From the NCBI GenBank assembly GCA_914767715.1, contig OU612070.1:6651501-6715500 (forward strand): DNA of 64,000 bases, given 5' to 3'. The translations under genes and the position numbers were made by a program. A model generated the notes under the pieces. That model was given only the letters and a program-made list of their open reading frames with translations. It was not told the DNA's origin and made no database searches. Of the stretch, positions 35,448-58,235 are shown piece after piece. Origin of the DNA: Membranipora membranacea (Eukaryota; Bryozoa; Gymnolaemata; Cheilostomatida; Membraniporidae). Each line of letters begins with the position of its first letter. The stretch's first letter is position 1.

Positions 35448-35517
35448 ACCTCTCTAAAACCCATACTGATTGTCTTTTAATTTGAGTAACTCTATTCACC
35501 TAGATTCTCTCGTAGAG

Positions 35518-36386
35518 TTTGAGGGAGAGGCTGAGGAGCATTGTTGAAAGGTTGCGGTTGAGATCTAAAGTCACGTTGCAGAAACTGTATTTGTTTGCTT
35601 ACGCCAAATCAATTTTATACTGTTAATATATCATTTCACACTATTTCAAAATAATTTTCAGCATAAGTAAAGAGCATATTAGGCACAACGGGGAAGCGAA
35701 TTGGAGAGAAATAATATCTGTTATTTGTCACGTTTATTTCTCTGTCTATGATCCCGTGAAACCTGTGAATGTTAAAAAATTACCATTCACAAGTACATAA
35801 AGAAAATAGATATACAACTTTAAAATTAAAAGATTTAACTGCCAGTACAGTATTCTAAAATTAGTATGAATCATTATTCAACTGAGTAGTCATGTAAATC
35901 TCTCTCATGTGTAATTCTGTTTGATAATAATTAATAATAGGATAATGAGGAAAAAATTACATTAGAATAATCAGCAAAAAACATACCTTGACAGTCTCTT
36001 GACCAAGCTCTTATTTATCTTTACTTATTCTTTACTTGTTTCTAAGTATATCGCTGTATAACTTAGTCTTTGCGAGTGGTTTGCATTGAGTAATAAAGTT
36101 TAGCAACAACATTGCCCGCTTTTTCAACACAAGCTGAAGCTTTCAAAATCTGCCCACGACAAAAGTCACCCGATGAAATCACAACAAGACCCAAGCTGGC
36201 GCACCCATGTCTGATTCGGAATAAAACATCCCTTTGAGGGAGAGGCTGAGGAGCATTGTTGAAAGGTTGCGGTTGAGATCTAAAGTCACGTTGCAGAAAC
36301 TGTATTTGTTTGCTTACGCCAAATCAATTTTATACTGTTAATATATCATTTCACACTATTTCAAAATAATTTTCAGCATAAGTAAA
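35518..36386. repeat. A-B-A patch: 570 bp copy flanked by a 154 bp direct duplication
   Basis: A1 is 35518-35671, B2 is 35667-36236 and A2 is 36233-36386. A1 and A2 are both 154 bp and nearly identical; B2 is a copy of 33310-33879. The B/A junctions share short homologies: GTAAA where A1 passes into B2 and TTTG where B2 passes into A2, each present in both parent sequences. There are no terminal inverted repeats, so this is not a typical transposon insertion. Confidence 0.92.
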
Positions 36387-36715
36387 AATCAATTTGTTCT
36401 TGTCAATGTATTGAAAGTATCCATAAACGTCTAGGTTTCTTTCTCAAGGGCAACGAAGATGCTGTTGGATAGTTCAATAGCTGTGTGCACATCTCTAGGG
36501 GTAAGCCACCTGAAAATAGCTGAAGATGTGCAAATAATCAACATCACTGTAAATGGAAAGCATAATTAAAGAACAATATATATGTACTCTAGCTAGCGAA
36601 AGGAATGAAAGCTAGGGGGAAAATAACATAATGATGTGAATGAAACACTGCTACTGCTGTCAATCTCATGGAATCCAGGGTATAATTTAAAGTTTTTTGA
36701 TCTCTTTCTCTACAG

Positions 36716-37146
36716 TTTTTATATGCATTGGTGACATGTCAGATGGTATCCACTGTGTCAGAATCGTCAGATCTATCGTCACAGCTCTGTATGACACAGG
36801 AAGGCGTTACTGAGATGACACATAATGCAACCCTGATGCAATGTGCTCTGATATGCAGTATGAGCACCTCATCAAAGTTTAACGAATTGTTAAGCAGAAT
36901 TACATAAGCCCGTTTACTTGATTGATGATTTTTTGATTACAGTTGAAGCCCAGATATCAGTGTGTGACTCTGAGGATGATTGGTTCTACAACTCGGTGAG
37001 GAACACTTGCATTAAGTTTTTTGAAATATCTGTAATCAGGAATGATGCCCAAACAAGCTGTCAGAATGAAGAGGGCTCTTTGGTTATGTGGAACAGCGAA
37101 GAGATGATCAATGTATTCAGAAATCTTGTTGAAAACCACATTGGAG
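36716..37146 (+). CDS. C-type lectin-like gene fragment with a PAN-like upstream exon
   Basis: The exon at 36943-37146 (acceptor TTGATTACAG, donor GGAG|GTAAAG) encodes the start of a C-type lectin-like domain: CDSEDDWFYNSVRNTC, then AQTSC and GSLVMWNSEEM, the usual C-x-W...C...A...C..EG..L pattern. The candidate exon at 36716 to about 36888 ends in a Cys-containing strip (MTHNATLMQCALICSM) like a PAN/apple segment; its donor (GTTAAG) is weak. The rest of the lectin fold, including any sugar-binding loop, is not found downstream. Probably secreted or a cell-surface ectodomain, but incomplete here, so possibly a pseudogene. Confidence 0.55.
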
Positions 37147-39558
37147 GTAAAGCTATAGAGTTATCTATTTGACCATCTGTAAAGAAAGACCTCAGTCATT
37201 GTGTGGCGCTGGTAATTCACGGCTACAATTTTCTGGATCCTTTAAGGAGCAATCCCTGTCTATAATATTTAAAAAAATTCCCTTGAAGTTGTTTATGTTT
37301 ATCTTATCTATTGATTTATTCCCTGACACAAACTCATAAACATCAGGTAGTTTATTATATATGTGTCAAGTGACTTGCTCAGCTCAGCTCATGATCTTCC
37401 TCATTGTATTGTTAATAGATGCATAGTCCCTGAGGCCAAATGCTTGTTAATTTTCTTTCCAAGATGGGCTGAAATGCGTTATAAGTGCCTCTTTTCTTGA
37501 AAGTTTTTGGGGGACGCCCCCAATACACCTACTGCGTGAAAGCGCTACAGCGCCCATCTCGCAACCTCAACCTACCACCTCAAAACCCATGGATACAGCC
37601 CTGTACAGAATGCACAAGATAAATGCAAACGTGGCAGCAGCAACCAACAAACGACCTTGATGTGACATATATCTTATCACCAACCCTATAAAATGATTGT
37701 TTCTGCCAACTACTCTTGCACCCTTCTAGGTTAATAAGAATGGCGAAAATTTTGACATATCAACAACATCATGACTTTCAGGGCGGAAAGTAGACTCATT
37801 GCTAATGCAGAATGGCATCGTTTAAACGAATATTTATCAGCAGATGCCTCGGAACAAACTTGGAGAAATCGGTTTTTAGTTTTAATTTTTAATGTACTGT
37901 TTGGGACTTTTTTGTGTTTTTCAAGAAATCCGACAACTTCTATTTTTTATGTTATTTTGGTCACTCAAATCAACGCACATCTAACACAATAAATAAAAAC
38001 AAATAAATACTAATAATTTGATTGTATATATATATGTTGTTTACCTATCACCAAATGATAATACCAGTAATGGTCAAAAAACACTTGGTGGTTGCACAAA
38101 GTCACAATTGTTCACATATATGCTGACAGCAGCCTTAGCTGATCCTCAGAGGTTTGATCAGCATTTGCTGCAACTCCAGAGTGCACAGCGGTTTGCATGA
38201 TGCCGCATTGCTTACATGTAAGCCTCAGCTGACCCTCAGACTCTGTCAGTGTGGATATACATAACCAACATGTTTACGCAGAGATTCCAACAACAGATAA
38301 GTTACTAGGTACGCTTATGGATCAGGAAGGAGCTAGCTGAGTTCTCATCGTTCTCATCACTCTCTTTTTATGAGAGGGAGAAGAGTTTGCGGTACTAGCA
38401 TTGCTTCTAAATAAACTATTTACTATCCCTTCAGTAGACCCCCTCTGTAGATCCCCGCAGTTAAATCTTTGGTAAGCTGCTTTTCTGACATCACACAAAC
38501 TGTCTTGGACTACTCTTGCAGATTTTTCTCTGTTAAAAATCATCGGTCTCAGCACTTTCGTATTTTGGACAATGTTATAGAGTCCTGTCATAATAGCTTA
38601 CCTTCAACATTGCCACTACGGCCGTTATTTTATTCAAAAGTCATTCTTCCGCAAACATTATTTTTCGCGAATAACATGATAATACTCTTTTCTGTCTATT
38701 TAGTTTTTATCTAGTTTTTCTTTTGAAGACTAATATTGTAAAACATTCTTTTAGAATGAAAATTATGCCTATAAAGTATTAAAATAAAAGGCTCAACCTC
38801 CTTTGCTATAATGTTTCAAGGTACTTGAGGCGACGCGGAACTCACCGATGACATTATATTAAACTTCTCATCTAGAGCGAAGCATTATACTAGACAATTT
38901 ATAAGCTTTTATTGGGTTTTTACCACAAATAAATCACACTTTCTATAACCACAAGTTTAAACAATGCAACAAATATATCTCCGTTTTAACAACACAATTC
39001 AGAATATTCTTGACTTCTAAATAAATCCATTTTATGAACTATGAATTTAATCTTGATAATTTGTCGATATATTTATGCAAATTGAAAACAGATTCTACTT
39101 TGATTTAAATATCAATTTACAAAAAATTTGAGGAATGATGTAAAACAAACCCAACTTCATTTATTTGGTGAGACAGTTTGTAAACAAACTGCACCTTACA
39201 GTAATAGTTACAAGGCTTGTAGGTGCGAAACACAAGATTGGTTAGAGCTTGTCCGTAAGTTAAACAGACAGTTATCACCAGTCAAATAACTTTAGAACAA
39301 TTTACAAGCCAAGAGAAGATCCGGGATTGTTGTCCACGCAAATGTCAAAGAGCACACTTAAATATACATAAAATTTTAATCTATATTTAAATGTTTACTG
39401 CTGTATCATTCTTTACACTAGTTTCTGCTGCCGTATTGATGTTTGGTGCATTAATTAGCTAGATTTTCCAGTTGTTAGTCCAGGTTATTGAGCCTTGATG
39501 AGCAGTAAGAGAGAATTGATGGTTATAAACCATTGAGACATCAGGCTCCCTGCTCCGT
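37147..39558. other. No convincing gene; one possible minus-strand exon at 38,322-38,560
   Basis: A minus-strand frame at 38,560-38,322 has a mixed, protein-like composition (REKSARVVQDSLCDVRKAAY, HKKRVMRTMRTQ) and an AG acceptor-like site, but no recognisable family and no partner exons. The remainder is AT-rich DNA with short frames. Confidence 0.4.
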
Positions 39559-48151
<8,593 letters not shown>

Positions 48152-51100
48152 GTTATGAAACAGCAATATTGCTCACGTCAAGGAGTAATTACTCCGCTAT
48201 TACTCCTTGCTCACGTCTAGCAGTGGCAGGCAAAGAAGGTCAAATGAACTGTCTTTGACAATCCTCGATGGAGTTATATAGTATTACACTGAACCACACC
48301 CTTCTGTCTGTGTAAACAGTTCCCATGTACTAGTTCTGAATAGATGAATAAGAATATCATTGAATATGCCCATTATTTGTCAAGTCTATTTATTCTGCCA
48401 TAGTTCATTTCATTGATTACTTCGCTTAGCTTGTTGTCCCACTTATTAGCCTAGCTTCTTGTCCTATACCGATGAGAGGGAGGGGAGTTCATTGCCTTTA
48501 TATCAGCCCAAAAGCTTAGGTATTGAAAAGCAGTCTATTCATTAGCCTTGTCACAACACTTGTCTATTCATCATTGATTTTAATTCACCTTTATTTTCCA
48601 TAGGCCATAGGGATTAACGCAGTAATTTATTATAAACAAACTTAAAAAAACAGGTTGAACCATGAATCATGAATATTTCAAATCGCTCGATAAACTGAAA
48701 TGATGCACACATTAATCTAGCATTATCACCACCTCCTAGTCGCGTGCATAAAAAATGTCCTTTACTGGATACAGTTACCCGTGTAGTGAAGCAATGAAGG
48801 GAGTTCATTGAGTGAAGAGACCAAAAATATTGTGTAAGGGTGGTGCCACCCTTATTTTGTAAGGGAGGGACTGTGTATGTTCTGTAGGGATGATTCTGTT
48901 TGTGTTCTGGTAGGAGTAGTAAAGCAAACTGGGAGCAACTTGGTGACGAATATGGCGGCCGCGCCCTTATTTCTCAGTGTTCGGACAGAGACAGACTTGG
49001 ACTTTTAACCAACATGAAGTGTTGAAGGCGGTACCATCAGTGTTCCATTTTTCACATGTTTAGGCTCTCAATCCAATACAACACCCATATTTATCCCAAG
49101 GTGCCTCAAAACTCATAAATCAGTGTTGGGTGATAGTGGTAGGATGCAACATGCCTTCAGGCCTGCAAAAATTTCCAGGTATCACAACCTTTTGTGTCCA
49201 TCGGATTGCTGTAATATCATTCTCCATCTCACAGCATTCACCTTTGTTTCAAATTGTAATTCCCATTCAATGTAGAGTTAACTGAATCCGGGGTTTTAAA
49301 AAATAAGACAAAACCGTAGGGCATATGATGAGTATGTGTTTCAATTCATGTCATAACAAACCTAAAGGATACACTCTTTTTTTTATCATTCTATGAGTTG
49401 CCTGTTCTAAGCCTAGAAATGAATGACTCTCCCACGTTCCAAAAATGGTGACGGAAGAGATATTGAATGGTTTCAAATTCATCATTATGAATTTTTTGAC
49501 ATGGTTTATTGTTACAAGCTTTCAATTGAAACCGAAATTAATAAACCTGCTCAAGTGAAAAGATTAGTGGTGCTGTTGAGCTCATTGCAACCTAATTGCC
49601 TACTGCACACTGTACCGTGTACACTATAATATATCACATAGGGACTTGTTCTATTGCAAACTGTATTCAAGGATGAAAGTAGCGTATAGAATGAAGATCC
49701 TGCAACTGCCTCATATCACAGGCTGAGATCAGGCCAAGTCAGGGGGAAGATTTTGGTGTAACACAAAAACTTACTAAGCAAGGTTATCTGGCCCTGAATT
49801 TAATAATAAAGTCTTGTGTTACATGATAATCTTTTCCAAGTCAGGGATGCTATAGTCGTCTACAAGGTCATCAACGCTTTCCAGCTGCCTGCAAGTTTAT
49901 TCGTAGGATAACTGGATGATCAAGTACACCAAGTATACCACCTTATGACTCAAACTTCCTTGTTAAAGCTTACATGCCCCCTCTCCCTCCCCAATTCAAT
50001 TGTCTACGAGTGATTTACCGTCATCCAAACTTGTCAGAATATATTTTAAAGAGTAAAGAGATTCTTTGTGTTTTCACATTCCCTAAAAACCAGAATGGCT
50101 GGAAGGTATACCATGGAGGTAAGTCCTGTTATGAAAATCCTTCGACGATGTATTTAGGAAAAGTAAGAGTTCTAATTTTTGAAATGGTCTCCGTAGATTT
50201 AGAGATGTTATCATGACGAGCAATTTGGAGAAAAAAGTACTATAAATGTGATAAATCATTTTACTTCAGGCAGAGAAGTCTATTTCATGACTTAACATGT
50301 TTTCCTCAACACTATTTTGGGCCACTAAGACTGTTTTTACAAACTCACCCACAATGGCAAGTTGAAAAAATTGAAATAACAAAATTTGCACTTCAATTGA
50401 AAAATTAGATTATCACAGATTATCACAGATTATCACAGACTCCGGCCATAGTAGTCACATACAATGTTGAGATACAACTGACAACCCCACATTATTTAAT
50501 GAGCAAATAACAGTAACAGTACAAATTCATCAATGATTTGTTGAGTAAATGTCCATCTGGCAGATAGCGTACAGTAAAACATAGAAGCTCACTGGGGAGA
50601 GACTGTTTTCTGCGTCATATCACTCTTATTTTAAGCGAAATACTTTTTTAGACAGAGATTTGATTTTTTATTCCAAGTGTCTTCGCTTTTTCTTGCTGAT
50701 TCAAAGTGCCAGCAATTACACTGTATTTCGCGACTCATTTTTTTCTTTTAATAATGCTGTCAGTGATAGTAATAAAATCCATCCATCCAAATTGCAATAA
50801 ATGTTGACTTTACAGGTCCTTGCAATTATAATCCCATCTTTGACACTTGTGTAATAGAACTGTGAAAGCATAACTCCAAGTTAGAACCATGTTTCAAAAC
50901 TACACACATGCAACTAAGTTTTTGATGCGAGTTGCTACACTAGCGGTTCAGGGTAAATATGTGATGTAGTGCATGCTTCAGTAGCTTAATCAAAAGGTAT
51001 TGCTTCAGAGCCTATATGTATATGTGGGTCAGTGGAAGAGTCCATGGTTAATACACTGGATATCACTGGGTCAAATCCAGTTCTGGGCATGTTTTGTACC

Positions 51101-54100
51101 AACTTTATGCTTGGGACACGATAGGGTTGTTAGTGTTTGAGAAATAAAATATGTGGGCCAAAGGCTGAGGAGAAAAGAATTATTAGTTATTACCTGTCAA
51201 AAATGCTCACTAGTGATTTGAAACGTGATGCTATTTATTTTGAGAAATCTGATCCATCTCTTCTGCCAGTCATAACAACATCGAGGTGGCAGTTTTAAAA
51301 GTGAATGGATATTTGGCCTTGAAAATACTGTCTGATTTTTCTACTTCTAAACTTATACGAGCATAACTTATACACACTAGGGAATATAGTGATATATTAG
51401 ATTATTCTGTCAGACAGCCAATGATCATGCTGCTGCTGTCCAAAAGAGAATGCATTACAGTTTTTTTTTTACGAGAACGGTTTTTTGACATTGGAAAATA
51501 CTGATATAATCCAACAGCTTCAAAAAATACATGCTACAGGCAAAATTAAATCAAACATTATATAAATTGAAGCTGTCAGACAATTTTATGTCTTGATGCT
51601 GTTCGAAAGAAAATATGGTAATACATCATCATATTGGCTGCTGCAAAAATGTTCGAGTTTTTTATTTGCAGCTCATGCATTGATCCTTCTACAATATAGC
51701 ATGGACCATGAATAATTGACTGTTATGCATGCATACATCGGAAGGGGATTTTAGTTTAGGATATCAAATCATTACACCGTATCGGGTGGGTGGGTAACTG
51801 GGAGGTTGAGTCCTTCTGCCCCACCGCTTCAAACCTTATACCAGCCACAACAAATTTTGTCCGCGACGAACAAAGAATTGCTTGTAAGAATTATCTTCCC
51901 AAAATACATTGACTTTGAGGATAAATGGAGCTGTACCAACAAAAAATAACTGAAGCAAATGCTGACAATCAACACACTCTGTTAACATGTGATTTGGTTG
52001 ATTAAAACATAATCACATGTTACCAACGAGATTGTAGATATGCTATTGTACAATATCATATCCCTTTCACCCAACTTGACAAAGTGACAATGACCATGAA
52101 TTGGGACTACTCCACTGCATTTCATACCCAAGGATTGTTGGACAATTCTGTACAATTCTAGAATTGTTCGAAACTGACCCATATATCATTACCCAACCAG
52201 CAACCATTATTGTGTAATTAACCCTGCCTGCTAAATAAATTACATTCATTATTGCTATTGCATAGTTATAGTATAAGCCTTTACAGCTCTAGTCAATATT
52301 ATATAATTGGATTGACATTGTATTCAATGAGTTTGTATTTAGATGACCAGGCAACATCTCCTGTAATGAATAGATATTGCTGTGCAAGGTAGCATCAAAG
52401 TCTATAATGCGTGAGGCCTAGGTTCAAATATGACTGTTTTATATGTACAATTCAGTCACCTCGGTGATAGTACAACTGATACCGGTCTGTTGGTGAGCTG
52501 TGAGAAGAGGGTAAGAGCCACGAGAGCATCTGAGCATTTTATCTCTCACCTCATTTTTGTAACATTACCAATATAAAGTCTATGATTGACTATGGGTTTA
52601 GCCAGTCATTTAGAGATCATTTCAATCATTTGGATATGTTGTACAAGAAACGAAACCTTTTGCTCTCAATTTTGCTGTCATAGTATCCCACAATGCAACA
52701 GTACCAAATGACAGTAAAAACAGAATATCGACCCCACGATCATCTGGCAGTGCTCTATGTGAGGTGATAAGATTGGAAGTCAATCAAGTCATGTCAATTC
52801 ACTTATGAGGGGAGCGGGGGCGGGGGGGGGGGGGTTTGTGAGCTGATATGAGTATTCCCAGAAACAGCCCTTGCCTTTTATCTTAAGGAGATGTCTAATG
52901 ATAGCAGTGTAATAGATTTTAATTTCAAATCAAGGCCAGCATAAACAGTCTCAATCTGTTTCAAATACATTGATATCACGGCCAGTTTGACTTCTATGTC
53001 ACCCTGACATCTGGGTATGTATACTAGGGGGAGACAGCCGATTTTGTTTGAAGCGAGGGGGGTGGTTCTCTTTGGTTTGGCCAAAATAACGATAAATATA
53101 GATAATTACGCATGCTCAGAGCTTATTTGAGTCATTGAAATATGTTATAAAACAATGAAAAAAGTTTTGTCTTAAATTTTGCCGACAAAATTTCTATACC
53201 TTTTCTCAGGCCATTGAGATAAGTTTCAACAGACTGAAATCTCTGAGACAAGTTTGTTCATATAATACAACTGAACCAAAGAGCTCCATAATAAAATAAT
53301 ACATCTCTAATTGTGTTACACGTTACCTTTTGTTTTCTACTCTGATTTCGGATAATGGTAAAGGCTGAACCCGTAGTGATCATTTAAAGTTTCTTGATTC
53401 TTTGAGTGCTGCAATAAACAACGAGAAGCATTCCATTGGCACAAAAATGCAGTCTAAGTAAATTGGTCAAAATGAGGGACCCCAAAATTTTGCATCTCTA
53501 CATGGTGGTTGGTTTAACCATTATGTCTTCTATATAAGATAGATTGAGTGCTTCTGCAGATGAAGATTAAATTTGCCGGCATTTAGAATTGTCTAGGTGG
53601 CTGTAAAAGGGGAGACAACTCAAAAGACAGGCGAGCTTGAACAAAATCTAATGCAGCCATCGGCAAAGCAAGATCAGGTTAAAGAGGCCTCATTATTCTA
53701 GTGATAGGTACAGGATCATAGACTGACAGGTGTGGACAGTCCAGTCACCCTGTTAACAGGTGCCCCTGTATGCAGTTATACAAACTTACCTGCTTATAAT
53801 GAGATCTGTCTAATGTAGAGTCTTATAGAGTAAAAACTTCTTTGCACTGGACTCCATGTCAATTTGTTGTGATTGGTGTAATACTTGTACAGCTAAAAGA
53901 AACGGAAACTCTGATGGAGAAGTACTGAATACGATTTGGCTGCACTCGGAGCCTACAATGATGCATTGCTATTATATGATATGAAATTATATTGCAGCAG
54001 TCCAATTCTTGGTTCAAACTAGAGATGCTCAGTCAGGTTAGCAACAATGTATCCCACAATGCAACAGTACCACATATTAGCTAAGCGAAAACATGATATC

Positions 54101-54160
54101 AGCGGCTTACACTAAACTCTAGCTTCTGGTTTTGTTCAACTTTACCTCCTGTGAATACTT
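48152..54160. other. About 6 kb without a recognisable gene
   Basis: No frame resembles a known family. 50,030-50,118 (+) ends in a strong donor-like site (GGAG|GTAAGTCC) after a protein-like frame, but has no partner. 51,027-51,094 is weakly tRNA-like (GGGTCAGTGGAAGAGTCC ... GGGTCAAATCC) and probably a SINE remnant. 50,409-50,444 holds three copies of a 12-13 bp word (GATTATCACA). Poly-C/G runs occur near 52,810. Confidence 0.5.
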
Positions 54161-55830
54161 CACTCTTTCAGCGTAAGCTAATGGTATTGATGCAAACAAG
54201 CCATTATTTCAGAGATGGATATTCCAAACTGGTTAGACAGACTCACTGAGTCCAGTAATACATACATACAGGTACCTCAGTCTTCAGACGTACCTGATAA
54301 CAGTGAGCTCTTACTTGTGTGACGTCTAGTGTAGTAACTAGCACACCACACTTAGGGGTGTGGGATATTTCACCAATAAGGATAAGATTATACAGCGGAC
54401 CGTTTACGCACATCTCTACAAAAAGAATAATTAAATCAGCAGTGTTAACCTGCTAGAAATGATATATGAGGCAAGTTAAATTAGAAGGAACAAGTTTCAC
54501 CAATGTTTCAGCTTGATTGTCAACGATTATGTGAGACAAAAGACTTCTGATTATTATTGTAACACAGATATTTAGCAAGGTGGTTAGCCAATAATTCGCT
54601 CAAAGTTTCACCTCCAAGGTCTGGTAATAATATAACCTAGATACCGGTTGATTATCGAACAAGGAGAGTTAGACTCACGGAAGTATTTGAGGAGTTCTTC
54701 AGTTTTGTTGTCTGTAACACTACCGATGTGGCGACGAATCATAGAGACAGTTCCATCACTCTTACAATTGGCGCAGCCTAGAATGAAAAATTAAATAAGA
54801 TGGTAAAATTTTGGCTGAGCGCGAAGCCTAATACGTTGATCCATTCATCTCTCTCACAACAGAATTGCATTGTGGGTAACAAATTCAAATCTCAGGTATG
54901 AATGATATTAATGATCCAATCATTGTTATCTAATTAAGTTTTGTTCTGGGTTCAGAGTTAAGATGGAAATCACTTCACAAGACCTTTTCAACAAACAATG
55001 CATCACACAATGCAACAGCAACAAATATCAGCAAATTACAACAAACACAATATTATCCCTTGACCATCTGACAGCGGAATATTTGTGGCGATGAAAATGG
55101 AACTCAATTCAGTGTCAGAGACCTCATCAACATAGGATTGCGGAGGAGGGGTAAGGGGCTTAATTACATAACTAACAGGGACTGTTGTTTATATCTACGC
55201 AGCTCTCAAGATCAATCTAATCAATAAACTTTAACTTCATCCAACTATTGACCTGTCAGTGCCCTCAAAGAATCATAAAATCCAACTTCTTATACCCGAA
55301 TAGAGTATGAGTGTGAACTATACCCTAGGGCCTAGAGTGGAAATGTTAGCTACCATAGTTAAGTTTAGCTAGGGATTAATTTATGTTACCTAGCACCAAA
55401 TTCTGGCTAGTTGAGAAAGTCTAAAAAACGCCCAGAGGGTGAGTAAATGTTAGCTAGTATTAAATTTAGCTGTCCAAACATGTGCAAAATGCCAAAGTTT
55501 CCCACCTACATATTTTACACCTCTCTGGTAAGAGTATGATACCAACAAGCCATTATTTCAGAGACACAAAATTATGCTAGTTAGACTACTCAGTCAAGGC
55601 AAGTCGACTTACATACAAGTACCTCAGTCTACCGACATACCTGATAACAGTGAGCTCTGAGTTGTATGATATCTTATGGGGTAACCAGTTCACCACACTG
55701 GACTTGTGGGATATGACATCAACCAGAATAACAGTATAAGTGCTCCAGTCTACAAATAGAATAATTACATCAACACTGCTGACCTGTCGGAGATTATCTA
55801 ATAATGATAGTATTAGCGAGCTAACAGTCT
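54160..55830. repeat. Diverged local duplication (~300 bp blocks 1.35 kb apart)
   Basis: The segment 54,160-54,480 is matched in the same orientation by about 55,525-55,830. Shared words are CAAGCCATTATTTCAGAGA, GGTACCTCAGTCTTC/AAGTACCTCAGTCTAC, CATACCTGATAACAGTGAGCTC and ACAAATAGAATAATTA. A phrase CCCACAATGCAACAGTACCA also recurs near 52,690, 54,053 and (diverged) 55,000, so a larger unit may have been duplicated more than once. Confidence 0.7.
54315..54777 (-). CDS. Two candidate exons of an unrecognised gene
   Basis: Exon 54777-54679 (acceptor TTCTAG, donor GTGAGTC) reads GCANCKSDGTVSMIRRHIGS and continues to ELLKYF. Exon 54415-54315 (acceptor TTTTTGTAG, donor GTAAGAG) reads MCVNGPLYNLILIGEISH onward. 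They join in phase 1. The second is duplicated, in decayed form, at about 55,630-55,750. A third candidate, 57708-57606, begins ATG (MSLFVELRSWAVIYSS) and ends in a good donor, and could be the first exon. I do not recognise a domain; the two-Cys CANC strip might be part of a small zinc site. Splice signals and composition are the only support. Confidence 0.35.
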
Positions 55831-58235
55831 TCTGTCTTCAACTGCTTACAATGACATTCTAGATTTTAACCTGGTTGGCTTGGCAGCAAATTTGTTAAGA
55901 TCAATAAATAATTCAGTCAAGGAGTGAATCAGTGATATAAACTGGTGCAGTGAAATGACATTCTCAGCGTTAAGATAATTAAAAACAAAATTGAAAACAA
56001 TCAGTTAATTTTATAAAGAATTGTACAAACTTGTCATGTGCGGCCACAAAATTAATGGGTGACAAGGCTATAGGTTTAATTGCTTAGCGCTAAGCAACTG
56101 TGCAAAACAACACAGGGTTATTCAGGGTTAATAAACTGCTTGATAGGGTAGAAACTGGCCTGGGGTTAAGACCAAGTGTTGGGGGCGTTGATTGTAGACT
56201 TCAAACGTTGACCTGAAAACCAGGCTAGGTAGAAACTCAAATCAGTATCAATGCAGATTAGAGCCAACGTGATGAAAACACATGTCGAATAAAACTCAGC
56301 AGCTTAGAACAAATAGCCGACCATATGAGTTGAGATATTTTCAACTTCATGTATATATAATACAATGATAATAGAATATATATTATATATATACATCATC
56401 ATGAACTAAATGTAAAACTCTCCTATGACATAACCTCAATAAATCTTAATTCATATTTTGTAGCTAGTTCGCCCGTCAGCAGTTTGGTCTGGTTTATCCG
56501 ACTTCCTGGTTACGAGATCAGCGCATACAGGTCTGTATAAGAGCAGAGTTATGTTATGTCGTATACTATCTCTGTCCCGATCTATAAAAGAAATCATCAG
56601 GGATAGAGTGACACATAAACGTCCTTATATCACTGGCTATTGTGACTTCGATCCAGTTTGCTTGGAGACTGTATTTCTCCACCTTCTACTGGAGAGGGGA
56701 GCAACTCCTATTGTCGGAACACTGGAATCAAACTTGATGTGATGGTTCAAAGATATTTCTGATAGTAAAGTTTCTCAATACATTTGACCTGTCCCAGCAT
56801 GCAGCATTCTCAACTAATAAGTGTTGCTAGGATATTGCATCTTACCAAACAATACTTTTAGCTTTAGTAAACCTTGGTATTATTATTTATTTTATATTCA
56901 TTGAGAATATATACAATACAATCTCACGAGATTTAATGATAAAGAGAGTTGTCCCGTAACGTGTGCCTGGTGGCTCAAGACGGTCTTGGCGTCGCCTCAA
57001 GACGAAGAAGCTATTACATGTTGATGCATATAGATCGAATTAGGTGTGTAGTGCAAAGTTGAAACTTTCATGTTTAACTCCAACGACAATACACTACCCA
57101 TTCTCTAATATGGACATAAAATGAAGATGGCCTTGACACCCGGTGTTTACTTCATTGTCAACATTGAATCACATTGGCCATTTTTATTTTAGAATAACCC
57201 CTTCTTCCATCACCTGAATATCAGCAGTAATTTAACTGCAAATCTGCTATGACAAATAGTCAACTATATATACTGCCCAGTGAGAGCCTTGTTCTCTGTG
57301 AGGTGAGCTAACTTAACGAACAAACAATTTGAGCACAAACGCTTCGCTCTTTCAAACCAGTAAAAATTTTGTCTGATTGACTTTACAATCGATCTGTGAG
57401 TAGATTGAATTGTCAGTAAAAAAAAAACTGATTGTTTATTCAGAGACGTCTCAGCGGTCTGCGTAGTCTTTTTTAGAGACTGAGGGAAGAATCGCTGATT
57501 ACAAGAATAAGTAAACCACCTCTCAGAATATGTACATGTAGTAAAAGGGCACCTGATAGGAATGGTCAATATTCAGATCAAAGGGCACCTGTTTTATGCA
57601 CTCACCCTGTACATTTTTTTGACACTGCAGGCCGATCCACTCATTATCATCCTCTAGATTAGATGAGTAGATTACAGCCCAGCTACGCAACTCAACAAAA
57701 AGGCTCATGGGTTTATATTCATAAAAGTTTTTAAAACAATATACAGGGAAAGATATGCATACCTAGCTCTGCAACAAAATCTACCAGATGCAATATAGAT
57801 AATAATGCTCCTGACTGCGTTCACAAAAGCTTGCAGAACTCTTGCTCAATTCTGTTGCATCTAAATATTTTGCCATTCTTATCATTGACAATAACCTCTG
57901 TAGCGGTTGACATAAATATTTTGACTCATGAAATCCAATTACTTGGTGACAAAAGGATTAACGCTAGAGCATACTATACCCACGCTGCATGCTGTATTCT
58001 GGAATTATTGTTAAGGCTAGTGTGCTTACTGCAGCTTTGAACAAAGAGCAAACATGATAATCAGCGAATCGATTGGCTTGTTGTATTAGTGCTTAGGAAC
58101 AGGTAAACAAAAGAGCAGTCAACAGCTCAGTGACAAAAAATATCACGTTGCCTCTGAAGCATTAGATGCACTGTACGGTGGCACAATTCTTTAGCGCGTA
58201 GTTGGACTTCAATATCCCAGAGATAATCTTCCAAT
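55831..58235. other. Mostly no gene; one candidate minus-strand first exon
   Basis: Besides the candidate exon at 57,606-57,708, frames here are short and unfamiliar. There is a TA-rich tract near 56,356-56,395. The last few hundred bases upstream of 58,236 are the presumed promoter of the TIR/TPR gene; I see no clear TATA box. Confidence 0.5.

Noticed and set aside
51027-51094. tRNA gene
   Set aside because: Only A- and B-box-like words are present; the stems do not pair convincingly. Probably a SINE remnant.
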